A stretch of 64,000 bases of DNA from Bacillus sp. FJAT-26390 (GTDB taxonomy: Bacteria > Bacillota > Bacilli > Paenibacillales > Paenibacillaceae), in NCBI RefSeq assembly GCF_001682865.1, contig NZ_MAQX01000032.1:362544-426543 (forward strand), in the 5' to 3' direction. The stretch's first letter is position 1, and each line of letters starts with the position of its first letter. Under the pieces are notes generated by a model, which did not search any database, had not been told where the DNA came from, and was given only the letters and a program-made list of their open reading frames with translations. Made by a program: the position numbers and the translations under genes. Positions 51,674-60,472 of the stretch are shown here, piece after piece.

Positions 51674-53626
51674 CTACATCGCATTTAATAAGATCTTCCC
51701 ATTTGCATAAACAATATCCGATATATAATCGGTTCTCTCCGTGTCAAAATTAGCAAAATCCGTCATGGTAGCGATGGCTGCCGCATAAAGGGACAACCTG
51801 CCGTCACGATTATTCACGAGGGCCATATCCTCATTCATATGCATGTATGGCAAGGTTACCACTTCTTTGGCAGACGGGTTAAAATAAGCCGCATGAGAAC
51901 GGTGAAGGCCCGAGCCCCATGAATAAGTAAAATACAATTCCATTTCCCCATCGCTGTCCAGATCGGCTAAAGCCATGCTGGTTACACCGTGGCCGCCGAA
52001 CCACTCACCGAGCGGATATACTTCTCCCTCATATAGCAAAAATGATGCGGAGGATTCAGCATATTTGAAAATCGTATACTTAGCGTTTTCTTTTATCGAT
52101 TCCGGTGTGATGTTATAGCACTTATCTGTGTCATAGCCAGATTTGAAATCCTTTTGCAAAGCTAAAAAAGCATCAACGCCGTCCTGAGTCCCCACGATAG
52201 CAGCATTCCCGGGCATTTCCTCGTCAAGCCTCGAAATTTTATAAATACTCCAAATATATTCGCTCTTTAGCGTATTGACGTTATCCTTATGCATCTTCGC
52301 AAGCCAAATCTCATCATCCAGCAGATATAGACGATACCCAGGATCATCTGCCGACTGGGTCAGTACGTACTGATAGCGCTCCTTAAACCCGGAAATATCA
52401 GGAACATTCATGCTCGGCATCATAAAACTGTCCTTAAACTCCTGCTCATCTAAATCCTTCCGTTCATAAGCAGCGGCCGTTTTCTGCTGGTTGCCTGCTT
52501 CATCGGTTATGACAATCTCGTTTTCGGTAAGTGTATAGTACTCCTTGAATCCTTCAAGTGCCCTAAACGAGCTCAGTAGATTCATATAAACCTGCCCATC
52601 AAAGCGATAGCTGCCGTACGGTTCACTAGTCTCTTTTATTGCACCATCTACGATTGGATTCGTCGCACAGACGGCGACAGCTAATATACAGGCAGCAGCA
52701 GAGAAGGCGATCACCCGTTTTTTCGGCGCTCTGAAACGTAAAATATTTTTTATACGCTCCCGGATGCCTGTCTCTCCGAAGGCCAGCGGGCTTGCTGATG
52801 GAAAGCGGCGGTTAGCCGCAAAGGAGAGCAAAGACGTGCAGTATTCCTTCGCGATGTCCGAATCGGCCTCCGAAAGCACTTTTTCATCGCAGCTCATTTC
52901 CATGTCTTTGGCCATCAATGCGAAGGCAAGCCACGCAAGCGGATTAAACCAGTGAAAGGCAAGAACCACGAATGCGAGCGGTTTGATTAGGTGGTCTTTT
53001 CTTTTTAAATGGTAGGCCTCATGCTTCAGGATGTAGACGCGCTCCTGCTCCCGAAGCCCAAAGGGGATATAGATTCGCGGCTTGATAAAGCCAAGAATAA
53101 ACGGTGATCGAATGTTGTCGGACTCGAAGATATGATTATCCAGACGGACTGCTGTAACCATGCGACGTTTCAAGCGGAAGTAGGACACTACGCCGTAAAT
53201 AAGCAAAGCAGCGGTGCCTGAGCACCACAAGACAGTGCCGATTTGTATCCAAATTTGCAGCGGATTCGCGCTAGCAGCCGGGGTAGCCGGAGGCAGGCTG
53301 TCGCTTATCATGACGTTCATGGTCGGTATGCCCACCGTCATCCCCGGCTTCTCCATATAACCGATATCCGCAGGGACATAGCTTAGCGCCGCTTTACCGC
53401 TCTTTTGTGCTGCGGTCATATCAAAGGGGGGAGCATTAAAGAGGCTGAGCTCAGAGGAAATGGACACCGGACAAACTAAGCGGAACAGAACAATAGCCCA
53501 CAGCAAATAGGAATACTTCTTCGGCGCTCGTTTCAGCAGCAGACGGACGAGAAGCACGGCGACGATCACATAAGTGGCTGTGAGGGTCATATTGAGTATT
53601 TTTAGAAACAACGTCTCCATACTCAC
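51674..53626 (-). CDS. BlaR1/MecR1-family M56 peptidase sensor
   Basis: This 650-residue integral membrane metallopeptidase probably cleaves or inactivates the BlaI-type repressor encoded upstream. The N-terminal half (about 1-320) has four membrane helices and the zinc motif in LKHEAYHLKRKDH, with the downstream NPLAWLAFALMAKDMEMSCDE typical of M56. The C-terminal half lies outside the membrane but is not a penicillin-binding domain: SxxK transpeptidase motifs are missing, and instead there is a DUF-like region ending in ALADLDSDGEMELYFTYSWG, a calcium-loop or FG-GAP-like segment. The start overlaps the stop of the BlaI-type gene (ATGA). The signal it senses is therefore unknown. Confidence 0.9.
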   Translation of the reverse strand: MSMETLFLKILNMTLTATYVIVAVLLVRLLLKRAPKKYSYLLWAIVLFRLVCPVSISSELSLFNAPPFDMTAAQKSGKAALSYVPADIGYMEKPGMTVGIPTMNVMISDSLPPATPAASANPLQIWIQIGTVLWCSGTAALLIYGVVSYFRLKRRMVTAVRLDNHIFESDNIRSPFILGFIKPRIYIPFGLREQERVYILKHEAYHLKRKDHLIKPLAFVVLAFHWFNPLAWLAFALMAKDMEMSCDEKVLSEADSDIAKEYCTSLLSFAANRRFPSASPLAFGETGIRERIKNILRFRAPKKRVIAFSAAACILAVAVCATNPIVDGAIKETSEPYGSYRFDGQVYMNLLSSFRALEGFKEYYTLTENEIVITDEAGNQQKTAAAYERKDLDEQEFKDSFMMPSMNVPDISGFKERYQYVLTQSADDPGYRLYLLDDEIWLAKMHKDNVNTLKSEYIWSIYKISRLDEEMPGNAAIVGTQDGVDAFLALQKDFKSGYDTDKCYNITPESIKENAKYTIFKYAESSASFLLYEGEVYPLGEWFGGHGVTSMALADLDSDGEMELYFTYSWGSGLHRSHAAYFNPSAKEVVTLPYMHMNEDMALVNNRDGRLSLYAAAIATMTDFANFDTERTDYISDIVYANGKILLNAM

Positions 53627-53988
53627 CCCTCCTTATGCTCGTCAATCAGTCGTTTTAGCTCATCAGCTTCCTTATTGGAGAGTGATTTATTGCCGAAAAA
53701 AGAGACGAGAAACTGAGGCAGCGAGCCCTCGAAGGTCCGCTCTATAAAATGCTCGCTCTCATACGCCTGTATCTGCTCCTTTGGGATAATGGAGCTTACA
53801 ATGGTATCCTCATTTTTAAGAAGTCCTTTTTCACACATTTTTCTAAGCACGGTATAGGTTGTGGGCTTCTTCCAGCCTAGCTTTTCTGAACAAAGGGTTA
53901 CCAGCCTTCCCGACGCTACAGGCTCGCTCTCCCACACGACAAGCATAAAGCGATAATCACTTTCACATAGCTTCAAGTTACTCATCAT
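53623..53988 (-). CDS. BlaI/MecI-family repressor
   Basis: This 121-residue winged helix-turn-helix repressor has VTLCSEKLGWKKPTTYTVLRKM as recognition region and a C-terminal dimerisation helix (NKEADELKRLIDEHKE). The family is inactivated by proteolysis triggered by the paired M56 protein, whose gene overlaps its end by four bases. The cleavage-prone region near residue 100 is present. The start has GGGGAGG upstream. Two palindromes directly upstream are the probable operators. No beta-lactamase gene is nearby. Confidence 0.92.
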   Translation of the reverse strand: MMSNLKLCESDYRFMLVVWESEPVASGRLVTLCSEKLGWKKPTTYTVLRKMCEKGLLKNEDTIVSSIIPKEQIQAYESEHFIERTFEGSLPQFLVSFFGNKSLSNKEADELKRLIDEHKEG

Positions 53989-54002
53989 AACCTCCCCTAT
54001 TC

Positions 54003-54020
54003 GGTTTATAGTTATAAACC
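54003..54020. promoter_or_regulatory. Operator palindrome 1 of the BlaI-type repressor
   Basis: GGTTTATAGTTATAAACC is a palindrome with only the central GT unmatched. It lies 15 bases upstream of the repressor start. Confidence 0.8.
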
Positions 54021-54029
54021 TGTATTATG

Positions 54030-54047
54030 AGTTTATAACTATAAACC
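54030..54047. promoter_or_regulatory. Operator palindrome 2 of the BlaI-type repressor
   Basis: AGTTTATAACTATAAACC repeats the first palindrome 27 bases away. TTGACT at 54058-54053 on the minus strand may be the -35 box, so the operator would cover the promoter. Confidence 0.8.
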
Positions 54048-54076
54048 AGAATAGTCAATGCAATGGGAGAGCAAGG

Positions 54077-55003
54077 CTAGACCAATTCTTCAATTGATAC
54101 CAAATACAGCAAATTGCCTTTGCTGAACAGCACGCGATTTTCTCGAAAATCTTGCGTTAACGGTACAAGCGGCTCCCCTTTTTCATTCTGAAAATGGATC
54201 TTATGCCCCGTGGACAAGCTCCCCGGTTTTTCATTTTTTTTGAGCAAATACGTTCCGCTTTTTCCGTAGCCGCCATCGAACAAAAAGTAATAACCATCCG
54301 TACAAAATCCCGAAGAGCCAGAAATTCCAGGATTCATAAAGGTGACCTTCGGCTGTGCGAGTCCACCCGAAATGCAGCCCAGCAAAAAGTCCGTATAATA
54401 ATAAAACCAAACCTCATCATCATTAGCTGCGTTCAACGCATAACAATCGGCAATATCAGACACTTGATCCTCATATCGCTTGTTGCCATGCTCATCCCAA
54501 GCCAGAAGGCCCTGCGCGCCGACCGGCTTATCCCAACCGTTGTTTCCGAACACGCCTTCGTCGAAGTAACTGGTCCAGATGGTCCCTTTTTCAGTCACCT
54601 GCACGCTCTGGATCCCATCTCCAAGCAAAAATTCTCGTATCGTATTGCCTTTAAAATCGCATACTTTAGCGTTCAAATCATACTTGCCAACGCCGTAATA
54701 AGAGCAGCGCGCACCAACTAACAATAGATGTCTATGAAGCGGCTGGACATAATGATAATTGAAATGCTGGTCCTCAATCACCACTTCTTCCATATAATCC
54801 TCTTCTACAAGCAATACCTTGTAGGTATATGTTTTCTTTAGAGCCGTCGGGACGAACATGCCTCGCTCCCGCACTGGGATCTGGTTAATCAGCAAGACAT
54901 ACATGCAGCCATCGGAGCCAATTTGCGCCGAGACGATCTCGAAGCCATCCATATACGCAGAAATATCGGCAAAAGGTTGAAGCGCCACCATTTTATTAAA
55001 CAT
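54077..55003 (-). CDS. Uncharacterised soluble beta-propeller-like protein
   Basis: I do not recognise a family. The 308-residue protein lacks a signal peptide and membrane segments. It consists of short beta strands rich in Tyr, Trp, Asp and Gly (such as GTIWTSYFDEGVFGNNGWD and DEVWFYYYTDF), which suggests a beta-propeller or similar all-beta fold. AAGGAGG lies 9 bases before the ATG. It is next to, and in the same direction as, the BlaI-type gene but separated from it by the operator region, so it is probably a separate transcript. Confidence 0.75.
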   Translation of the reverse strand: MFNKMVALQPFADISAYMDGFEIVSAQIGSDGCMYVLLINQIPVRERGMFVPTALKKTYTYKVLLVEEDYMEEVVIEDQHFNYHYVQPLHRHLLLVGARCSYYGVGKYDLNAKVCDFKGNTIREFLLGDGIQSVQVTEKGTIWTSYFDEGVFGNNGWDKPVGAQGLLAWDEHGNKRYEDQVSDIADCYALNAANDDEVWFYYYTDFLLGCISGGLAQPKVTFMNPGISGSSGFCTDGYYFLFDGGYGKSGTYLLKKNEKPGSLSTGHKIHFQNEKGEPLVPLTQDFRENRVLFSKGNLLYLVSIEELV

Positions 55004-55180
55004 GCCAACTCCTCCTTAAAGACAGTTATAAAAACCACCTTCTGTACTGATTAACTGTATTATGTCTGAGCAGAACGTTCCTGAACATGGCGGAAGTATG
55101 GCGAAGAAAATAATGTTAAACCAAATCACAGAACATTATCCTTCATGACAATTGCTATGTAAGAAGGAGCAGTTATTAAG

Positions 55181-55237
55181 CATCAAAAAAACAGAGCATA
55201 CGGATCAAAGGAACCGTTATGCTCTGTTTTTTTGATG
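55181..55237. terminator. Long bidirectional terminator
   Basis: CATCAAAAAAACAGAGCATA (55181-55200) and its exact reverse complement at 55218-55237 form a 20-bp stem with T runs on both strands. It lies about 140 bases beyond the stop of the SDR gene, whose transcription it faces. Confidence 0.85.
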
Positions 55238-55378
55238 TCTGACCGGAATATACCCTCTAATGCTTTACAGCATTTATCCGTTTCGCTTCTCGAACCGGGA
55301 CAAACTGAATAGAGACAATGAGAGACACTAGCGGCTCTTCCTAGAGATGCTTGAAAGTGCGAAGTTAGGTTCTCTTGC

Positions 55379-56290
55379 TTAGCGGTACCCCGTTGCATTC
55401 GCTGGTTTACCTGCATCCTGTACTTCTACGACATACCGCCAGGCATCTGGCTGTGAACCGTCAAGATCATAAAAACCATATGCTTGCGCGAGCTCGCCGC
55501 TCGATACCGATTGACCGTTCCATCGGGCAACCTCCGGGTCGCCTGCCAGTGCGGCTATGGCACGCCCCACATATCGCGGCGATTCCGAGATGATGAAATG
55601 CGGCTCCTTCTCAAGAGCAGCGCGCCAGTTGTCTTCCCGAACGCCGAAGTGTTCGAGCATGATCTCGGAACGCATCCAGCCTGGTGTAACAGCTACGGCA
55701 GTGCATTGATGCGGCTGAAGCTCACGAGCCAGCGATTGGGCCATGCGAATAACGGACATTTTCGCCAAATCGTAGAACAGCGACAGTCGGTAGTTCTGAT
55801 TGTTGTACGCCGCCGTGCCGTCCGTCATTTCCACTACAAGACCGTTTCCGTTCCGGATCATCAGGGGCAGCGCGTAATGGCTCGTAATAGCATGGGTGTC
55901 AATCGCAAGCCGGAGCATGCGTAACCCGCCTTCCAGCGAATGCTCCCATATCGGCACATTCCATTGTATCAAATGCTCTGCTCCCCATATATCGTTGACA
56001 AGCACGTCCAGCCGCCCCTGTTCCCTCTCAATGCGCGCAATTAGAGCTTGAACCTGCTTGGGATCAAGATGGTCCACTGGAACCGCTATACCTCTGCCCC
56101 CAGCAAGATTTACAAGCTCAGCGGTTTCTTCAATTGTTTCTGGACGATTGTACTCGGAGCGTTGTGTTCTTGTTGTGCGTCCAGTCACATAAACAGTTGC
56201 TCCTGCCGCTCCAAGCTCAATAGCTATTCCCCGGCCAGCGCCGCGTGTTGCACCTGCTACCAAAGCTACTTTCCCGTCTAATCGTTTCAT
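55379..56290 (-). CDS. SDR-family oxidoreductase
   Basis: This cytoplasmic NAD(P)-dependent dehydrogenase/reductase has 303 residues. The cofactor-binding motif TGxxxGxG is in VAGATRGAGRGIAIE near residues 12-26, and TGRTTR after the second strand favours NADP. The catalytic Tyr and Lys appear as YDLAK at about 175-179. The C terminus is longer than in minimal SDRs. AGGGG lies about 12 bases before the ATG. VOC and MarR genes are upstream in the same direction, but a 350-base gap makes co-transcription uncertain. The substrate is unknown. Confidence 0.9.
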   Translation of the reverse strand: MKRLDGKVALVAGATRGAGRGIAIELGAAGATVYVTGRTTRTQRSEYNRPETIEETAELVNLAGGRGIAVPVDHLDPKQVQALIARIEREQGRLDVLVNDIWGAEHLIQWNVPIWEHSLEGGLRMLRLAIDTHAITSHYALPLMIRNGNGLVVEMTDGTAAYNNQNYRLSLFYDLAKMSVIRMAQSLARELQPHQCTAVAVTPGWMRSEIMLEHFGVREDNWRAALEKEPHFIISESPRYVGRAIAALAGDPEVARWNGQSVSSGELAQAYGFYDLDGSQPDAWRYVVEVQDAGKPANATGYR

Positions 56291-56636
56291 GATCTGTTAT
56301 ATCCCCTTTCATTGGTTATTCCTCTATTATAAAGCTCTAGTATGACAAGGATTGTCATATAAGAAACATACAAATCGTTTTCCAAGCAATTTTACCGGCT
56401 TCTTGTTTGCAAGCTGTTGAACGGAACGCCAAAAAGGCCGTAAAAGCTTGCCTACCGGCAACCTGTCACAGCCCACAAATCCACAGTCCAACGCAGCCTC
56501 TCGGCTCTTGCTTTTCTCCCGTCGCAATCAGATTCTCTTCGTTGAGCGTCCAGTCGCTCCAGTTATCGTAGCCTCTTATTAGCTCAAGCGTGGCCATTGC
56601 CCCGATCTAACGGTTCCGCATCATGCTTCTTAACCA
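56291..56636. other. Gene-free stretch with possible gene remnant
   Basis: On the minus strand a 43-codon frame from 56597 (beginning MATLELIRGYDNWSDWTLNE) and a shifted 66-codon frame at 56327-56527 look like pieces of a decayed gene. No ribosome site or complete domain is seen, so no gene is called. The SDR promoter must lie near 56300-56400. Confidence 0.4.
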
Positions 56637-57005
56637 TCAGCTCCGATAGAAGGACAACACCCAGCACACGCCATTGCGGTCGGTAACGATAGCGAGCAGA
56701 CCGTCAAACGGAGCTTCGTACATTTCCGTATTAATTGTCCCGCTGGCTGCAAATTCACCGTAAATCTTTCGGAACATGTCCTCCTTCTCGATTTTCAGAA
56801 AAATTCTCACATAATCGCCCTTCAATACAGGCTTCGCCGCTTGAGTATCAGCAAACTTAAGAATAGCATTCTCCACATGCAGGTCCGCGTTCAGCACCTC
56901 TTCCCCTTGCTTTCGTAGAATCACAATCTCGCCGCCAAATACGCTTTGATAATACTTAATTTCATCTTTGCAGTTATCCACTGCGATAAACGGATATGCT
57001 ATCAT
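56637..57005 (-). CDS. VOC/PhnB-like glyoxalase-fold protein
   Basis: This 122-residue protein has the glyoxalase/bleomycin-resistance (VOC) fold of the PhnB subtype: IAYPFIAVDNCKDEIKYYQ, VFGGEIVIL and a C-terminal DRNGVCWVLSF. Metal or substrate residues are not clear, so the activity is unknown. I chose ATG 57005 because AGGAGG is 9 bases upstream, whereas the ATG at 57014 touches that site. It lies 105 bases after the MarR gene, which may regulate it. Confidence 0.85.
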   Translation of the reverse strand: MIAYPFIAVDNCKDEIKYYQSVFGGEIVILRKQGEEVLNADLHVENAILKFADTQAAKPVLKGDYVRIFLKIEKEDMFRKIYGEFAASGTINTEMYEAPFDGLLAIVTDRNGVCWVLSFYRS

Positions 57006-57110
57006 CCTTTTCATCCTCCTAAGATTCATTTGATCATACTTTAAAAATGCAACTCCAATCGCATCGCGACATCTTGCTGGTATTCAAAAACACGGACACT
57101 TAACGCTTTC

Positions 57111-57578
57111 TCATTTCGGCATTTCATCCTGCCTGCTTAGATTGCGAAGCACGATCTTCAACGAGTTGATTAACAAATCATATTCCTCGTCAGCAATACC
57201 CTTCCTGGTCCTGCTCTTGACCCGGTCCAACGCCTCCTGCACTTTCGGTACAACATCCCGTCCCGATTCCGTCAAATAAAGCAGCTGATAGCGGTTATCG
57301 GCAGGATCAACTTCCCTCCGCACGTATCCTTCGGCTTCTAGCTTAGCAATCGCCTTGGCGGTCGTCGTCTTATCAATGAGCAGCTTCTCGCTTAAGGCTT
57401 TTTGCGTAATTGGCTGCTGAGACGCTATCGCCATTAGGAAAATATACTGCCCGCTCCCGATTCGGTAAGGTGCCAGTTCAGCAGTGATCAAGATTTGCAT
57501 ATGGCGATAGATGGCAGAGATGTATTGTCCGTGAGATTCCGTTTCTTGCTTGCCGGCAGGACTCCAATGTTCGCTCAG
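57111..57578 (-). CDS. MarR-family regulator, probable CTG start
   Basis: This winged helix-turn-helix repressor has TQKALSEKLLIDKTTTAKAI as recognition region and REVDPADNRYQLLYLT as wing. The first ATG in frame, at 57500, would remove the N-terminal dimerisation helix: the conserved stretch GQYISAIYRHMQILITAEL begins before it. In the open part between the stop at 57593 and that ATG there is no ATG, GTG or TTG, but CTG 57578 has AAGGGG 8 bases upstream and lies about 35 bases after the predicted transcription start. It gives 155 residues, the normal MarR length. Two repeats over the promoter suggest autoregulation. A VOC gene follows. A disrupted gene with a lost start is the alternative. 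Confidence 0.8.
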   Translation of the reverse strand: MSEHWSPAGKQETESHGQYISAIYRHMQILITAELAPYRIGSGQYIFLMAIASQQPITQKALSEKLLIDKTTTAKAIAKLEAEGYVRREVDPADNRYQLLYLTESGRDVVPKVQEALDRVKSRTRKGIADEEYDLLINSLKIVLRNLSRQDEMPK

Positions 57579-57603
57579 TTTACTCGCCCCTTAAATAGGA
57601 TGT

Positions 57604-57614
57604 TATTGCAACTA
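57604..57614. promoter_or_regulatory. MarR operator-like repeat 1
   Basis: TATTGCAACTA, centred on the palindrome TTGCAA, lies just downstream of the marR -10 box near the predicted transcription start. Confidence 0.6.
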
Positions 57615-57619
57615 ATATC

Positions 57620-57648
57620 ATTATATGAATTATAGAATGCTATTGCAA
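57620..57648 (-). promoter_or_regulatory. marR promoter
   Basis: On the minus strand TTGCAA (57648-57643) and a perfect TATAAT (57625-57620) are 17 bases apart. The predicted start of transcription is near 57613. Confidence 0.8.
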
Positions 57649-57651
57649 CTA
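57641..57651. promoter_or_regulatory. MarR operator-like repeat 2
   Basis: A second exact copy of TATTGCAACTA lies over the -35 box, 37 bases from the first. Binding there would block RNA polymerase. Confidence 0.6.
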
Positions 57652-58236
57652 TTTTTCCGTAAAATTTATAAGCCATTTAACAATCGGGACCACAATCAAA
57701 CGCGTAGGCGATGAATTCCATTTCACATATTACTTACGTCCATTACATAGCTATATTCCGCACTACAACCAATTTCGGCGAGGCAAATCGACTCGTGTAC
57801 AGACATACGATTGAGTTAATGAGTTTACTTTTAACATAGTGCTACATCATATGTGCGCAGTTGAGGGAGAATCATCCTTGCTCAACTCAAAGCCTCCGTT
57901 ACCAAACTCGGATTGTTTTGTACGTCAGCACAATAGGTTCGGAGAGTTCTTTCCTGTACACGGATCGATCGTTCCGCCTAAATGATCATTGTCATTTAAA
58001 TTTCTAGCTAATATTTAATCATTGACGCATACCTCTATAATAGTGTACTATCACATTAACACACTGGATCAGGCGATTATTTACTACTATATATTCATTA
58101 CGTTGATTGCATGACCACTGCAACCGGTGGAATAAAACTACATGACCCAGATAGACTTGGTGTAACAGAGTAGACGAAGAAGACGTATATCTGCGTTACG
58201 ATTAAATTTATATGAATTGAACAAGGAGGAGATAAA

Positions 58237-58674
58237 ATGAATTCAGACAGAAGTGAAAAAAAGAACGAGGTGTCGCTGTTTCGTCTTTATTTGCTGAGAG
58301 GGCTTTATCTTTTTGTCGTCGTAGGGCTTGCTTTAGTGCAATGGCCGGAAGTCATCGATAAGATACTACATCCAGCGAAGTCCTGGGATCTCATGGACGG
58401 AGTAGTCTCCTGCATGCTAACTTCCTTTTCGGTTTTATGCCTCTTGGGGCTGCGTTATCCATTGCAAATGATCCCTGTGCTTTTGTGGGAAGTGGTGTGG
58501 AAGACCCTTTGGCTGCTCATCGTTGCGCTGCCTCTGTGGACAGCCGGTCATATGGACGACTCAACCATGTCGACGGTCATATCCTGCTTGCTGGTCGTCA
58601 TTTTTCCATTCATCATTCCTTGGCGCTATGTGTTTGTCAACTACGTGAAGAAGCAAGGCGCCCGGTGGCGTTGA
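58237..58674 (+). CDS. Uncharacterised four-helix membrane protein
   Basis: The 145-residue protein has a hydrophilic start of 15 residues and four hydrophobic helices (about 17-37, 55-72, 76-96 and 112-130), including MIPVLLWEVVWKTLWLLIVALP. No known motif is recognised. A very strong AAGGAGG lies 7 bases before the ATG. It is transcribed alone, with a terminator-like hairpin about 160 bases downstream. Confidence 0.75.
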   Translation: MNSDRSEKKNEVSLFRLYLLRGLYLFVVVGLALVQWPEVIDKILHPAKSWDLMDGVVSCMLTSFSVLCLLGLRYPLQMIPVLLWEVVWKTLWLLIVALPLWTAGHMDDSTMSTVISCLLVVIFPFIIPWRYVFVNYVKKQGARWR

Positions 58675-58830
58675 GATAGTTGACAGCGGGAAAAATCTAA
58701 CACATCTCTTGCCAATATGCTTCTGATTCAACCTTATTTTGAAGCGAGTGATGAATCGATGTTGATTAAACTCCGTAGCGATTCTTGGTGTTGACTCAAC
58801 CACCATCCTTTCATAAATAACTTACCTAAC

Positions 58831-58876
58831 AAGGGCCGACAGCCGCTACTAGAGCGAGTACTGACGGCCTTCTTTA
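58831..58876. terminator. Terminator between the membrane protein and VanZ-like genes
   Basis: AAGGGCCGACAG pairs imperfectly with CTGACGGCCTT (58861-58871), followed by TCTTT. It lies between the convergent genes and about 35 bases beyond the stop of the VanZ-like gene. Confidence 0.65.
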
Positions 58877-58910
58877 TGTTCATACAAGACATCAAGCCCA
58901 AATCACCATT

Positions 58911-60341
58911 TTATAGCTTTGCATCAATTAAGGTAAACCAATTGGGATCTCCATTATATGTTCCAACAACCCGGTATACAGGCCGATAGAAGTCTTTTGA
59001 ATCATACATGAAGATCGTTTCTATTCCTTTTATTTCTAAATGGTCACCCTTTTTAATTTCAAGCTGATCCTTTGTTAATAAGGCATTTCTTTGTATTTGC
59101 TGGAATTCCCCATCCTCTATTCGTTTATATACTTCGGCAGGAGATAACAGCTCTACCGTCCGTACAAACTGATTGTGCTTAATCCCGCTATTGACCGCAT
59201 AGATGCTTCCATCTTTTTTTAGGCCGATTGAAAAATCGCCTGTCCAATAGTCCTCGTTCATTCCGGGGAGCTGCGAGAGTGACCATGCATACTCTCCGCC
59301 ATCCGTTCCACGTAAATCAGCCTTTTGGGTAAGCAAGCCCAAATCATCCGCAATGGCCTTCGCGTTCTCTAACATAGAATCCGGATCAGATAGTGAGGCT
59401 TGCTCTGGGACGTAATTATCCTCGGTTAACGACCAGTTTCCCTCTCCGGATTGAAATAACGTGTAGTGCACGCCGCTGTTGCCGGTTAACGAACTTTCTC
59501 GATCACTTCCTCGATTCGTGACGCTAACTTCAGTCAATTCTAATTTCTGCTGTAGCATCGCTGCGCTTTCATCTGTATTCACGATTCTTTTGTATACCGC
59601 ACCGACATTCGGTTCCCGGTTTAACGCGAGCGAAGTGCTTAGCTGAACACCCGTCATATTCCATTTGTGATAGGAATTAATGGCTAGCTGACCAAACTCC
59701 TGCTGGCTGTAGACGATACTCATTGCACCAAACAGCAAACCGAATACTATGGGTATGGACAGATTGCCCAGCAGGCTCTTGATCTTGACTTTTTTGTGTT
59801 TAACGATAGAAGCAGCAAGTCTGTATAACTGGTAGCCCATAATACCGCCAAGTGTATTGTTAATAAGATCATCAAGCTCAAATAGGCCTGCACCTGTAAG
59901 CGTCTGATACGTTTCGATAGCTAATGTTGCACACAAGACGGCAAGAAAAAGCCGCTTAAACGCTCTAAATTTGCTACTCAAACAAGGCAACAAAATCCCC
60001 ATAGGCACAAACATTAAAATGTTAAAAATGCTGTTCTGAAATTCTCTTAGCGAGTATTTTTGCCATGCTTCTATATAGCCACTGAAAGGATAAAGGTTCA
60101 TTTGCAAAAAATGTGACGTACCGCGGCCGATAACGGTCAGTTGCAGAACAAAAACAATATAGCCGATGAACAACGCTCCGAGGATAAGCTTATTCATAGG
60201 CAGCCAGAGCTTTTCCTCTGACCTTCTCTTGCGATAATAAAATGTATAATAACCTGCGATAAGAAGCAGCTCAATTCCGACCACAACGACCACTGGCAAT
60301 CCTAGAAAGCGTAAGTAATTGAATATATCTGTAATGCTCAC
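58911..60341 (-). CDS. VanZ-family membrane protein with large C-terminal extracellular domain
   Basis: The N-terminal 190 residues have five membrane helices with the VanZ motif (NSIFNILMFVPMGILLPCL, and ELDDLINNTLGGIMGY). VanZ proteins lower teicoplanin binding in enterococci by an unknown mechanism. After a sixth helix near residue 200, about 270 residues lie outside the membrane (ALNREPNVGAVYKRIVNTDE to the end), which is not part of typical VanZ and resembles the PepSY/YPEB-like beta domains. The start is GTG 60341 with AAGGAGG 6 bases upstream. Three TTAAGAA repeats lie upstream and may bind a response regulator. Confidence 0.83.
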   Translation of the reverse strand: MSITDIFNYLRFLGLPVVVVVGIELLLIAGYYTFYYRKRRSEEKLWLPMNKLILGALFIGYIVFVLQLTVIGRGTSHFLQMNLYPFSGYIEAWQKYSLREFQNSIFNILMFVPMGILLPCLSSKFRAFKRLFLAVLCATLAIETYQTLTGAGLFELDDLINNTLGGIMGYQLYRLAASIVKHKKVKIKSLLGNLSIPIVFGLLFGAMSIVYSQQEFGQLAINSYHKWNMTGVQLSTSLALNREPNVGAVYKRIVNTDESAAMLQQKLELTEVSVTNRGSDRESSLTGNSGVHYTLFQSGEGNWSLTEDNYVPEQASLSDPDSMLENAKAIADDLGLLTQKADLRGTDGGEYAWSLSQLPGMNEDYWTGDFSIGLKKDGSIYAVNSGIKHNQFVRTVELLSPAEVYKRIEDGEFQQIQRNALLTKDQLEIKKGDHLEIKGIETIFMYDSKDFYRPVYRVVGTYNGDPNWFTLIDAKL

Positions 60342-60438
60342 AATAATCCTCCTTATACCGCATTCAAAATCGTACTGCCTTACTCACATATGGCTTATCA
60401 TTATATCACCGCATTATAAAGCGTCTTATACTTTTTCC

Positions 60439-60472
60439 TTAAGAAACCTTTAAGAATCTTTAGGTTTAAGAA
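60439..60472 (-). promoter_or_regulatory. Three direct TTCTTAA repeats before the VanZ-like gene
   Basis: TTAAGAA on the plus strand starts at 60439, 60450 and 60466 (TTCTTAA on the coding strand), spaced 11 and 16 bases. Direct repeats with 11-base spacing are typical of OmpR-type response regulators. Confidence 0.45.

Larger units (their letters stand above)
57594..58236. other. Gene-free stretch between marR and the membrane protein gene
   Basis: The left end holds the marR promoter and repeats. A dyad, TAAATGA (57979-57985) and TCATTTA (57992-57998), lies in the middle. I see no gene, RNA gene or mobile element in the rest. Confidence 0.6.

Noticed and set aside
51674..53988. BlaI/M56 pair considered as a beta-lactam resistance locus
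   Set aside because: No beta-lactamase or PBP2a gene is adjacent and the sensor lacks the penicillin-binding domain.
56327..56597. Two short minus-strand frames that look like parts of one gene
   Set aside because: They are out of frame with each other, lack ribosome sites and match no complete domain. I could not identify a parent gene.
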